The translations under genes and the position numbers were made by a program. Shown in pieces: positions 1-6,996 of a stretch of DNA of 42,151 nt. Position 1 is the stretch's first letter. Each line of letters opens with the position of its first letter. A model generated the notes under the pieces. It was not told the origin of the DNA. It ran no database searches and saw only the letters and a list, made by a program, of their open reading frames with translations. This stretch comes from Verrucomicrobiia bacterium (GTDB lineage Bacteria > Verrucomicrobiota > Verrucomicrobiia > Limisphaerales > UBA8199). The stretch lies in assembly GCA_035946615.1 (NCBI GenBank), contig DASYZB010000157.1, positions 1 through 42,151 of the forward strand, in the 5' to 3' direction.

Positions 1-471
1 AGCAACCGCCATCCCGGTATGAATCCCATGCCGCTGAAACCAGCCCTGTGGGGTCTCCAGGACAAACCGGATATTATCGCTGGCTGCGAGCACGGCGTTG
101 GTGTCAAACGAGTGCAATTCATGCAGCTCCTGAATAATGCCCTCCTCGTCAATGTAAGCCGCTGAAAGGGGCAGCGGACAATTCTTCATCCAGAAGGAAG
201 CCCGTTGAGTGTAAGGCAGCGGAAAGAGCATCCCGGCATTTTCGTCCATGTTGGTGCGGAACATCATTCCAGTGCGTTCCTGTTGGAGAGTCAAAGCCAG
301 CTCAGCTATCATCTCCTGCGGCCCAACATAGATTTTCATTGTTTGCAACCTCGGTTGAGCCTGGGTGGGCTCGCTTGGGTCCGCCGGAGGTGAGGCAACC
401 GCCTCGGGTCTGCCGCACCCGGCGCACAGTGCTCCTGCCAAAAGGAGCACAGAGAGAGAGAGTCCGTTCAT
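1..471 (-). CDS. DUF192 family lipoprotein, C-terminus cut by window edge
   Basis: Reading the minus strand from an ATG at 471 gives an open frame with no stop to base 1. The first 20 residues form a short signal peptide (MNGLSLSVLLLAGALCAGC) ending in a Cys that could be lipidated, although the lipobox is not ideal. A Pro-rich linker follows. The body matches DUF192/COG1430: RTGMMFR near residue 65, a hydrophobic FPLP block, then FWMKNC and, near the edge, a VLETPQGW-like block. The family is about 110-130 residues of mature protein, so only some 10-15 residues are probably missing. The function of DUF192 is unknown; members are often exported. It is divergent from the oxidoreductase gene with about 50 bp between starts. 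Family call firm; start and lipidation moderately sure. Confidence 0.8.
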   Translation of the reverse strand, partial: MNGLSLSVLLLAGALCAGCGRPEAVASPPADPSEPTQAQPRLQTMKIYVGPQEMIAELALTLQQERTGMMFRTNMDENAGMLFPLPYTQRASFWMKNCPLPLSAAYIDEEGIIQELHELHSFDTNAVLAASDNIRFVLETPQGWFQRHGIHTGMAVA

Positions 472-523
472 TGGCCGATATTATGAAGGAAAGGGCCGGC
501 GTTTTCAATCCGAAAGGCTTGCA

Positions 524-1996
524 ATGGCGCCGGGCTCCCGGCAGAGTGGCACAATGAAATCGAGGGTGTTGCCCTTCCGTCCGAATCCCGGGTCTGAGCG
601 CTCTGCGCCGGGGGCAGCGTGGTCGCGCCGGCAGTTTCTGCGGGCCGGGGCGCTAAGCGCTGTGGCTGCGCCCTGGCTGGTTTCCTGCGCAAATCTTCGG
701 CCCGCGCCTCAAGCCAGGAAGATTGCGCCCGGTTCGAAGTTGCAGCATGCCTGCATTGGGGTGGCTGGAATGGGTTGGGGGGATCTCCATAACTTTCTTT
801 CCCATCCGCGAGTCGAGATCGTCGCCCTGTGCGACGTGGATTCCAACAACCTCGATGCCGCAGCCAAAGTGGTTCCGGGGGCGCGGCGTTACTCGGATTG
901 GCGCGAGTTGCTTGAAAAGGAGTCCAACGTGGATTCGGTCAATGTGACTGTCCCGGACCACATGCATTTTTCGATAGCCTACAACGCCGTTCAGAGGGGG
1001 AAGAACGTCTATTGCCAGAAACCGCTGTGTCATGATGTGGCGGAGGTGCGGGCTTTGACGCAGGCGGCTATTAGGCGGGGCGTGATAACGCAATTGGGCA
1101 CGCAGGTCGCGTCGAGCATTCATGATCGTACGGCGGTGATCTGGCTTAAAGAGGGGCGCATTGGAAAGGTGACGCATGCCTATCTGTGCTCGAACCGGCC
1201 AGGGGCTGTGGAGACCTACCGGCTCAAGGGACCACGACCCGCCGTCGGCCAGGACCCACCGGCATCGCTGCAATGGAATCTTTGGCTCGGCACGGCCCCC
1301 GTGCGCCCCTATGCGCCCGATATTTATCATCCGACCAAGTGGCGGGCCTGGCAGGACTTTGGCACCGGTTGGTCGGGCGACATTGGGTGTCACATTTTCG
1401 ATCCGGTGTGGAAGGGAATTAGCCTGACCCCGCCGCTCACGGTCAGAGCCGAGGTGCAGCAATCCTGGAAAGATTCTCCCGAGCGGCGCGCCGACAATTG
1501 GCCGCAAGGAGACCATATCACCTGGACCTTCCCAGGCAACGAGCAGATTGCCGGCAAGGAACTGCTCCTGGAATGGTTCGATGGCGCCTATTATCCCCCG
1601 GAGCACATCCGCAAACTCTACTCCGAAGACCTCACCGAGTATCCCCCCGAATCCTCGATGTTGATTGGAACGGAGGGTTCCCTGCTCATCCCGCACAACG
1701 CGCCCCCACAATTGTTGCCGGAGGAAAAGTTCAAGGATGTCAAACGGCCTCAACTCCCGCCGCGCAATCACTATCATCATTTTGTCGATGCCTGCCTTGG
1801 CGGCCCCAATACCGAATCGTATTTCGCTCAAACAGGGCCAATGACGGAAGCCATCCTGCTCGGGACCTTGGCGATTCGGATGCCTGAACAAGAACTGGAA
1901 TGGGACCCGGTCGAGCTCAAGATCAAAAACATGGCGGAAGTAAACCATTACCTTCAACGCAGATACAGGGATGGCTGGCACGTCGGCAAGTTTTAG
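524..1996 (+). CDS. Gfo/Idh/MocA family oxidoreductase with Tat signal
   Basis: A 490-residue NAD(P)-dependent oxidoreductase-like protein. The N-terminus has a twin-arginine motif (SRRQFLRAG) followed by a hydrophobic stretch ending near SC, so it is probably exported, folded, by Tat and may be lipid-anchored. The Rossmann domain starts at IGVAGMGWG, with CDVD at the end of the second strand and CQKPLCHD in place of the usual EKP. The C-terminal half contains WNLWLGTAP and a WSGDIGCH block typical of the large Verrucomicrobia/Planctomycetes subfamily. Substrates are usually sugars or cyclitols; the exact one cannot be read here. I chose ATG 524 because GAAAGG lies six bases upstream; ATG 554 is also possible and gives a shorter n-region. 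The frame stays open upstream to about 365, but that part overlaps the divergent gene. Confidence 0.9.
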   Translation: MAPGSRQSGTMKSRVLPFRPNPGSERSAPGAAWSRRQFLRAGALSAVAAPWLVSCANLRPAPQARKIAPGSKLQHACIGVAGMGWGDLHNFLSHPRVEIVALCDVDSNNLDAAAKVVPGARRYSDWRELLEKESNVDSVNVTVPDHMHFSIAYNAVQRGKNVYCQKPLCHDVAEVRALTQAAIRRGVITQLGTQVASSIHDRTAVIWLKEGRIGKVTHAYLCSNRPGAVETYRLKGPRPAVGQDPPASLQWNLWLGTAPVRPYAPDIYHPTKWRAWQDFGTGWSGDIGCHIFDPVWKGISLTPPLTVRAEVQQSWKDSPERRADNWPQGDHITWTFPGNEQIAGKELLLEWFDGAYYPPEHIRKLYSEDLTEYPPESSMLIGTEGSLLIPHNAPPQLLPEEKFKDVKRPQLPPRNHYHHFVDACLGGPNTESYFAQTGPMTEAILLGTLAIRMPEQELEWDPVELKIKNMAEVNHYLQRRYRDGWHVGKF

Positions 1997-2152
1997 TTAG
2001 GAGAGGGCGCGTCCCGGGCGCAGGAGGCGCCAAAGCACGCACAGCCCAAGCCCGTGGTTCCAAACCTTTGGTGGCGCGCCCCATTGCCATTGCGTTTGGG
2101 CGACTGTTGCGCGAAACGCGGTCTCCCTCTCCTCCAAAGGCGGAGGTGCGCT

Positions 2153-2620
2153 CTAACCTGAGCCTAATTCAAGCCGACCGGCGTCCGGGGTGCGCACTTG
2201 CGGGCCAGATTGGAGGGCGGGCATCGCGCCACGGATGCGAGGGCCATCGGGTGCGAGCAAGTCCGAAATTGTCCGGCGCAATTCGCCCAGGGTAAAGGGC
2301 TTGGGAAGAATCGCATCAACCGGGTTGTCGCGGCTCCAGACCTGTGCGGCGTACGCGGTAATCATCAGGATAGGCAGGCTGGGCACAAGACACTTGAGGG
2401 TTCGGGCCAACTCGTCGCCGCGCATTTCCGGCATGGAATAATCGGTGATGACGAGGTCGAAATCTCCCGGCACAAACAAGTAGCAGGCTTCCTTGCCGTT
2501 GGCGGCCTCTTTGACCTGGTGCGCATCGAGGGCAAGGAGGAGCTTGAGGGCATCACGCGTGCCGGGCTCGTCATCGACGATGAGAATCCGCTTTCCAACC
2601 ACTCTTCCCGGCTCAGGCAT
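2153..2620 (-). CDS. Receiver-only response regulator
   Basis: About 155 residues with one CheY-like receiver domain. The acidic pair is D16-D17 (ILIVDDEPG), the phospho-acceptor is D60 in VITDYSMPEM, the switch threonine lies in MITAY and the conserved lysine in PKPFT near residue 107. The last 35 residues are a variable tail with no output domain. Members act as phosphorelay intermediates or bind partner proteins. There is no kinase next door; the nearest is at 6997-8373. The start is uncertain: ATG 2620 begins close to the domain and has no Shine-Dalgarno, and an ATG at 2710 adds 30 residues that look non-conserved. It stands alone between the oxidoreductase and a non-coding stretch. Confidence 0.85.
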   Translation of the reverse strand: MPEPGRVVGKRILIVDDEPGTRDALKLLLALDAHQVKEAANGKEACYLFVPGDFDLVITDYSMPEMRGDELARTLKCLVPSLPILMITAYAAQVWSRDNPVDAILPKPFTLGELRRTISDLLAPDGPRIRGAMPALQSGPQVRTPDAGRLELGSG

Positions 2621-3081
2621 AATGTCTGAAACCAGATTGGCACAGCCAGGCCGGGGGCTCAACCAGGGGAAAGCTGAGAATGTTCCCGGGGATTCTCCGG
2701 GCGTAAACATAGGGGCCGGGCCGTAGAGACCACGATTATTGGGGAAGACTGGCTGCTGCCTGGCAAAATGGAACGAAAGGTCCGCGGAAAAACCGAAAAG
2801 AAAAAATCGGGACGGGAACGTTTTTTCCTACTTGATTCAGTGCCCTAATGGGCGACCCCGTTACACAATCGTTCGCACGTTATGCACCCAAGCAGAAGCA
2901 CGCACCCCAACTGTATCCCACGGGATCGACAATCGCCCATTATAAAACCGCGCGGTGCTTATAACCAACGGCGCCGAGACGAGTCCCGGCTCAGCATTTG
3001 CTTTGGTTCTCATAATGATCTTCCGGTCAATTCCCCCGTGGCAATTCGACTCTCGACGGTACAGGAACGAACACAATCATT
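2621..3081. other. Non-coding stretch
   Basis: About 460 bases between a receiver gene and the DUF2231 gene. Short open frames exist on both strands but none has a recognisable domain, a good ribosome site or coding-like composition. The part around 2780-2830 is A-rich on the plus strand. I see no RNA gene or clear hairpin terminator. It probably contains the promoter of the leftward regulator gene near its left end. Confidence 0.4.
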
Positions 3082-3606
3082 TCAGTCGGTGTCCAGCACC
3101 CCCGCAGTGCGGCTCGCAGCCTCAGCAGGGGGCGGTTTTGTGGTCGCCACTTGAACGCCGGCACCGTGGCGATACACCAATGCGCCGCCGCGATGACCGG
3201 TTTCATATATGCCGTAAGCCGCAGCAACTGAGACCAGCGCGGCCACGACGGCCACGACGGCCACGGCACGTGCTATCCGTGGCCATCGGGCCGTTATCAC
3301 CGAACCTCCAGCGGCGAACGCAGCTAAAATGCTCATTGCCAAAGTCCGTTTCGCCCACCTCTCATGGTCATCCACCAGGTCATTGACCTGAGGCGCGGTG
3401 TTCTCTACGAGTCCCCCATCAGATTCGCCTGACTCCACCGCGCCCCAGGTGCCCACCGCTCCCAGCACCAGTAGGCCCGCTGCCAGCGCCGGGACACCGT
3501 ACTTGCGCACAAACACCGCAGCGATCGTGACCACAGCCCCAAGCAGCAGCAGCACAATTGGGAAATGGACCACTGCAGGGTGGAGAGGATTGGGCAGAAG
3601 ATTCAT
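3082..3606 (-). CDS. DUF2231 family membrane protein
   Basis: 174 residues. The N-terminus has the family signature LHPAVVHFPIVLLLLG, followed by about four membrane helices (roughly residues 8-31, 35-58, 89-110 and 112-135). The C-terminal GHRGGALVYRHGAGV block is the second conserved part of DUF2231. Histidines in both blocks could bind a metal or haem, which is an inference. It lies 27 bases downstream of the exported rubrerythrin on the same strand and is probably co-transcribed with it, so a role in redox or oxygen defence at the inner membrane is plausible. The biochemical function of the family is not established. Confidence 0.85.
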   Translation of the reverse strand: MNLLPNPLHPAVVHFPIVLLLLGAVVTIAAVFVRKYGVPALAAGLLVLGAVGTWGAVESGESDGGLVENTAPQVNDLVDDHERWAKRTLAMSILAAFAAGGSVITARWPRIARAVAVVAVVAALVSVAAAYGIYETGHRGGALVYRHGAGVQVATTKPPPAEAASRTAGVLDTD

Positions 3607-3633
3607 AAAGCAATCCGTTGTTTGGCCGCGGCC

Positions 3634-4242
3634 CTAGTTGATTCTCTCGTATTCACTCACCGACTCACGGCAACTCGGACAATTGCGGTTTGGCAATTTC
3701 GTCGTCGTGTAGCCGCATACTTTGCACACATAAATGGGCCCGTCCTGCTTTTGCCCGAGGCTGTCCAGGGCTTCCCGGTAGAGCTTGGCATGTTCAGCTT
3801 CCGCTTTTTCGGCATACAGGAAAGTCCGGGTGGCCTCCTTTGCCTCATCGGCTTTGGCCTGTTTAAGGAAATCGGGATACATCGTGTCCCGCTTATAGCT
3901 CTCGCCTTTGATCGCTGCCTGGAGATTCTCGGCAGTGGCGCCGATTTTGATTTCATCGAGCTTGAAATCTTTGATCTTTCCGCCGAGCACCGAAATCGCC
4001 TGTTTGTGATTTTCCTTGTGGATCGATTCCGCTCGCGCCGCAGCCCTAAAGAGACGAGCTGCCTGGCCGTGTCCTTCAGCCTCGGCCCTTTTCGAAAAGG
4101 CTTCATAACGGTGAGCCGCGTTGGATTCGCCCTGAAACGCGGTGTTCAAATTGTCGAGCGTCTGTTGAGAGACTTTGGCTTCGGCAGCGATAACCGCCGC
4201 CACGAGGACGGCGCCAATCAGGAGCAAGAATTGTTGTTTCAT
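3634..4242 (-). CDS. Rubrerythrin with N-terminal signal peptide
   Basis: 202 residues. Residues 1-22 form a Sec-type signal (MKQQFLLLIGAVLVAAVIAAEA). Residues 25-150 are the ferritin-like diiron domain, with the ligand motifs GESNAAHRY, ARAESIHKENH, KGESY and AEAEHAKLY supplying the Glu and His ligands. The C-terminus is a rubredoxin-like knuckle, CKVCGY then CPSC. Rubrerythrins reduce hydrogen peroxide, usually in the cytoplasm of anaerobes and microaerophiles; an exported copy is less common. Its electron donor here is unknown; the DUF2231 membrane protein encoded just downstream is the obvious candidate partner. Start ATG 4242 is supported by the complete signal peptide. Family call is very firm, export moderately firm. 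Confidence 0.95.
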   Translation of the reverse strand: MKQQFLLLIGAVLVAAVIAAEAKVSQQTLDNLNTAFQGESNAAHRYEAFSKRAEAEGHGQAARLFRAAARAESIHKENHKQAISVLGGKIKDFKLDEIKIGATAENLQAAIKGESYKRDTMYPDFLKQAKADEAKEATRTFLYAEKAEAEHAKLYREALDSLGQKQDGPIYVCKVCGYTTTKLPNRNCPSCRESVSEYERIN

Positions 4243-4324
4243 AGTGTTAAGCTAAAGTTGGAGATTTCTAGTTTTTGCACAGTCCCGCTGCACAAGAGCG
4301 CCAGTGGCGCATCCGGCCTGCTAC

Positions 4325-4621
4325 CTACTCTGTGACCGTGAGCAGTGAGTTCATCCCGCCGAATGGATTGGGAATCCCCTCCTTTGCAAGCGGATCAGGA
4401 ATCCATTTTCCATCGGCCACAAACAAGTACTCGTACCTACCCGGCGGTAGTATCAATTCTTTCACCCATTTACCCTTTGCTATGAGTTGAGCCGCCTCCG
4501 GCTGCCAACCGTTGAAAGAGCCGGCTATCGCGACGACACTGGCCAATGAGTGGTTGAATTCAATTTGAATTGGCTTTGCGCCATTGTTTGGCCGTTTGTG
4601 GCTGTTGTTTTTCTTTCGCAT
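4325..4621 (-). CDS. Small glycogen-binding E-set (AMPK1-CBM/CBM48-like) protein
   Basis: 98 residues, a stand-alone domain of the type found in AMPK beta subunits and CBM48 enzymes. The lysine-rich first 18 residues are followed by the beta-sandwich: VVAIAGSFNGWQP, KGKWVKELILPPGRYEYLF, then DGKWIPDP and a final NSLLTVTE strand. The Trp and Lys in SFNGW...GKW correspond to the carbohydrate-contacting positions of the family. It lacks any catalytic domain. It is the last gene of a leftward run, 19 bases after a receiver gene, so it may link stored glycogen or another glucan to the signalling proteins upstream; this link is inference. I chose ATG 4621 because upstream residues of the open frame overlap the preceding gene. 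Confidence 0.85.
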   Translation of the reverse strand: MRKKNNSHKRPNNGAKPIQIEFNHSLASVVAIAGSFNGWQPEAAQLIAKGKWVKELILPPGRYEYLFVADGKWIPDPLAKEGIPNPFGGMNSLLTVTE

Positions 4622-4640
4622 AGTTTTGATTGGTGATGTT

Positions 4641-5123
4641 TTATTCGTTAATTCCCCAGCCGCTATACGCCGCCGGGTAGTCCAATACGCGGCGCGGACG
4701 ATGGGACGCACTCACGTGTAAGCCGGGCCTCCGTGGAGCCAGGTAGCGAAACTCCTTCCATGGAGACGGATTTCTTAGCAGTTCGCGAACAAATGTGATC
4801 AAATTGCCCAGAGCAAAGGGCTTTTCCGCGACTCCGTCCAAGCGCTCACGAACCGCGATCTCGCTGCCCTCGGTTCGTTCCGTAACGCCGATGATTCGCA
4901 CGCTTGCATTCAATTGGGCCACCCTTGAAAGCCCGTTGGAAATTCTGTCCCCGGGCACGTCCAGGTCGACCAACAGCAGGTCCGCCGTCCTGATGTGGAA
5001 GTGCTCCATCGCCTCCTCGATACTGGCGGCATGGAAGACGTCATAATTGTTCGCGATCAATTTGTTGCGCAATTGCGAGTAGCACCGCGGTTCACTGTCA
5101 ACTATCAAAACATGCTTCTTCAT
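4641..5123 (-). CDS. Receiver-only response regulator with altered acidic pocket
   Basis: 160 residues, a receiver domain to about residue 120 and a basic, Arg-rich tail. The phospho-acceptor is D53 in LLLVDLDVPG and the lysine is in AEKPF. The acidic pair that normally reads DD or DE is changed: D9 is followed by Ser (IVDSEP), with Glu one residue later. This may weaken magnesium binding or shift its position. The start overlaps the stop of the upstream receiver gene by four bases (ATGA), so the two are translationally coupled. No DNA-binding or enzymatic output domain is present. Confidence 0.88.
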   Translation of the reverse strand: MKKHVLIVDSEPRCYSQLRNKLIANNYDVFHAASIEEAMEHFHIRTADLLLVDLDVPGDRISNGLSRVAQLNASVRIIGVTERTEGSEIAVRERLDGVAEKPFALGNLITFVRELLRNPSPWKEFRYLAPRRPGLHVSASHRPRRVLDYPAAYSGWGINE

Positions 5124-5611
5124 AACTGATGGCGCACCCTTGGCTCTTTCCGTCTCACTCTAAGCGAGCTTTGAACGGACGCTACGGCGGGGGCTGGCTG
5201 AAAACAGCGTGTCGATTGCTCGACTCCCACCAGCCGTTTAAGGCGCTTCTCCGGAGGTTCCAGAAGCAGTTCGGCGATGGTCTTGAGGAGCAAGGGAACA
5301 TCCAATGGCTTTTGCATTAAAGCACCAACGCCCGCCGCAACCGCCAACTCCGATTGCTTGGCCCTGCCGGTAATGATGATGACGGGAACCAGGGGGCGGT
5401 TCGAAGTCACCCGCTCGAAAATCTCCCAGCCGCTCTTATTCGGGAGATTCAGGTCCAACAACAGCAGATCGATTTTATTGCGACCTAGTTCATCGAGTGC
5501 TTCCGCGCCCTCGGCAGCCGCAACCACCTCGTAGCCCTCGGCCTGCAACAATTTTTGCAGCGATTGACGTATCTGCTCGTCATCGTCCAGCACCATGATT
5601 CTTTTCTTCAT
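5120..5611 (-). CDS. Receiver-only response regulator
   Basis: 163 residues. The receiver has D9-D10-D11 (VLDDDEQ), phospho-acceptor D53 in LLLDLNLPNKSGW, switch Thr in IIITGRA and Lys in MQKPLDVPLLL. The remaining 40 residues are a basic, probably disordered tail rich in Arg, Val and Ser. It is closely similar to the next regulator upstream (5649-6158), sharing LLLLDLNLP, PVIIITGRA and KPLDVPLLL, so the two look like a fairly recent tandem duplication. A 37-base gap separates them. It probably receives phosphate from a histidine kinase without being a transcription factor itself. Confidence 0.9.
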   Translation of the reverse strand: MKKRIMVLDDDEQIRQSLQKLLQAEGYEVVAAAEGAEALDELGRNKIDLLLLDLNLPNKSGWEIFERVTSNRPLVPVIIITGRAKQSELAVAAGVGALMQKPLDVPLLLKTIAELLLEPPEKRLKRLVGVEQSTRCFQPAPAVASVQSSLRVRRKEPRVRHQL

Positions 5612-5648
5612 AGATTGATTCGTCGCACCCTTGCCTTTCGTGTTGTGT

Positions 5649-6158
5649 CTAATCCTTCTCTGTGAGATGCCACGCGCGGTCGGTCAGGGGGCAAGGCACA
5701 GTAAAGCGGTCGTTCAGCATTTGGCGAAACAGCCGCTCGTCACAGGAAAGAAATCTGAAACTGGAGGATCGCCGGCTGGAGCGTTGTGCCCGGATTTCCA
5801 TCGGCTCAGCCAGAAGTTCGCGGATGGTTTGCAGCAGCAGCGGGACATCCAGCGGCTTTTCCATCAGGGCATCGGCCCGCGATTTTTCGGCCAGTTCACG
5901 TTGGTTCGCACGGCCGGTGATGATAATGACGGGCAGCAAAGGATTGACTTTCGCCAGCCAATCCAGGGTCGCCCAGCCGTTTTTTCCGGGCAGATTGAGA
6001 TCCAGGAGCAGCAGGTCAATTCTTCCGGTTCCGCACCTTTCCACTGCATCTTTACCGGTTTCGGCCACCAGCACTTCATAGTTCTCAGCCCGCAGAACCT
6101 TGTTTAGGGCCTCCCGGATCGATTTCTCGTCATCGACCACAAGAATTTTCTCCGTCAT
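5649..6158 (-). CDS. Receiver-only response regulator
   Basis: 169 residues. All canonical receiver residues are present: D9-D10 (VVDDEKS), D53 in LLLDLNLPGKNGW, Thr in IIITGRA and Lys in MEKPLDVPLLL. After the domain (about residue 120) a basic tail begins with a run of Arg and Ser and ends without a known fold. The start overlaps the end of the universal stress gene by four bases, so it is the second gene of the operon. It is the closest paralogue of the following regulator. The stress gene, this gene and its neighbours may form a small phosphorelay, but the kinase partner is not proven. Confidence 0.9.
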   Translation of the reverse strand: MTEKILVVDDEKSIREALNKVLRAENYEVLVAETGKDAVERCGTGRIDLLLLDLNLPGKNGWATLDWLAKVNPLLPVIIITGRANQRELAEKSRADALMEKPLDVPLLLQTIRELLAEPMEIRAQRSSRRSSSFRFLSCDERLFRQMLNDRFTVPCPLTDRAWHLTEKD

Positions 6159-6736
6159 ATGATTGGCTCTGCTTTTCGGTCGTTGACCGATATCGGCTCT
6201 TGCGCAAGGAATTCAGGTTCGTTCTCCCGCACGACCAGCACCGGATACCCGGCGTGCCGCACCACCTTTTCTGCTGTACTCCCCAGCAGCACCCGGGCCA
6301 CTCCGCTCCGCCCGTGGGTCGAGAGAATGATTAGATCAATCTCCAACTCACTGGCGGCCCCAACAATCTCGCGGTACGGTTCGCCTCGTTTCAGGACCGT
6401 TTCAGTCCGTACGATGTGACAAACCGACTTTCGCAAATCCTCCAATTCCGCCTTGGCTTCCGCGGTTGGATCAATGTCGGCCAACTCCAATGTGGGTGGA
6501 TAACTTTGCAGGACGAAGATGAGCGTAAGATCAGCTCCGAATTGCCTGGCGAACGGCGCTGCATCATGCAGGGCTTTCCTTGAGCAGGCCGAGAAGTCAA
6601 CGGACACAAGAATTTTTTTCAGTGTGAATCTCGGCACGGCTAGCCCTTCAGCTTGGGCGTGAAGCGGCAGTTGTGCCTCGCGGGTGCTGAGTTCCACCGC
6701 TAGTCCGCCCGCCTTTCTGGTTGGTTTGAATTTCAT
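6155..6736 (-). CDS. Universal stress protein (UspA family)
   Basis: 193 residues. A roughly 38-residue N-terminal extension is followed by one Usp domain beginning KKILVSVDFSACS. The ATP-binding motif G-2x-G-9x-G-S/T is intact as GRSGVARVLLGSTAEKV, with VRHAGYPVLVVRE closing the fold, so this is likely an ATP-binding member. Usp proteins support survival under starvation, hypoxia or oxidative stress, but their direct action is rarely known. I chose ATG 6736 because GAGG lies about six bases upstream; a GTG at 6748 has no such site. It is the first gene of a leftward operon (Usp, two or three receivers, glycogen-binding protein). A sigma-54-like promoter about 130 bases upstream faces it. Confidence 0.93.
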   Translation of the reverse strand: MKFKPTRKAGGLAVELSTREAQLPLHAQAEGLAVPRFTLKKILVSVDFSACSRKALHDAAPFARQFGADLTLIFVLQSYPPTLELADIDPTAEAKAELEDLRKSVCHIVRTETVLKRGEPYREIVGAASELEIDLIILSTHGRSGVARVLLGSTAEKVVRHAGYPVLVVRENEPEFLAQEPISVNDRKAEPII

Positions 6737-6864
6737 AGCACACCTCACTCAATCGCCGGCACCTGCTGTGCGTCCTGCTGTTTCATGCGTTTCGAACTTT
6801 TCATCGCCCTTGGCACTCTTTCTGATACATGATTGCCGTGGTCGAGCCTGCGGGTTTGATCCTA

Positions 6865-6879
6865 GCTGGACGTGTGCCA
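6865..6879 (-). promoter_or_regulatory. Candidate sigma-54 (-24/-12) promoter for the stress operon
   Basis: On the minus strand the sequence reads TGGCACACGTCCAGC. The -24 part TGGCAC matches the consensus perfectly and the -24 GG and -12 GC are exactly ten bases apart, as sigma-54 requires; the TT of the -12 TTGC is replaced by CA. It points towards the universal stress gene, whose start is about 130 bases downstream. The divergent neighbour encodes an NtrC-type sigma-54 activator. Found by eye only; one site can occur by chance. Confidence 0.45.
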
Positions 6880-6954
6880 GCGGTGATTTCGCTCTCTAGG
6901 CCCTAAAAACACTGCAAATATGAGCTTTCCGGGACAGGCGGGACCGCTCTCAAA

Positions 6955-6992
6955 TGACCAGCGGACGTTCATCTGTGGTCAGCGGCTGGTCA
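6955..6992. promoter_or_regulatory. Perfect inverted repeat, candidate enhancer/operator
   Basis: TGACCAGC at 6955-6962 and GCTGGTCA at 6985-6992 form a perfect 8-base inverted repeat with half-site centres 30 bases (about three helical turns) apart. It ends four bases before the kinase start and lies about 75-115 bases upstream of the candidate sigma-54 promoter of the divergent operon, a usual distance for an NtrC-type binding site. A related half site (TGGTCAGC) lies between the arms. It could alternatively form an mRNA hairpin limiting kinase translation. Confidence 0.4.
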
Positions 6993-6996
6993 CATC

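Noticed and set aside
653-1981. Long antisense open frame inside the oxidoreductase gene
   Set aside because: It mirrors codon bias of the real gene on the other strand and has no domain.
2861-3076. 71-codon minus-strand frame in the gap before the DUF2231 gene
   Set aside because: No family, no ribosome site, His/Arg-rich composition typical of chance frames.
6811-6825. TGGCAC-containing sequence on the plus strand upstream of the kinase
   Set aside because: The -12 part reads GA instead of GC at the required spacing, so it fails the sigma-54 rule.
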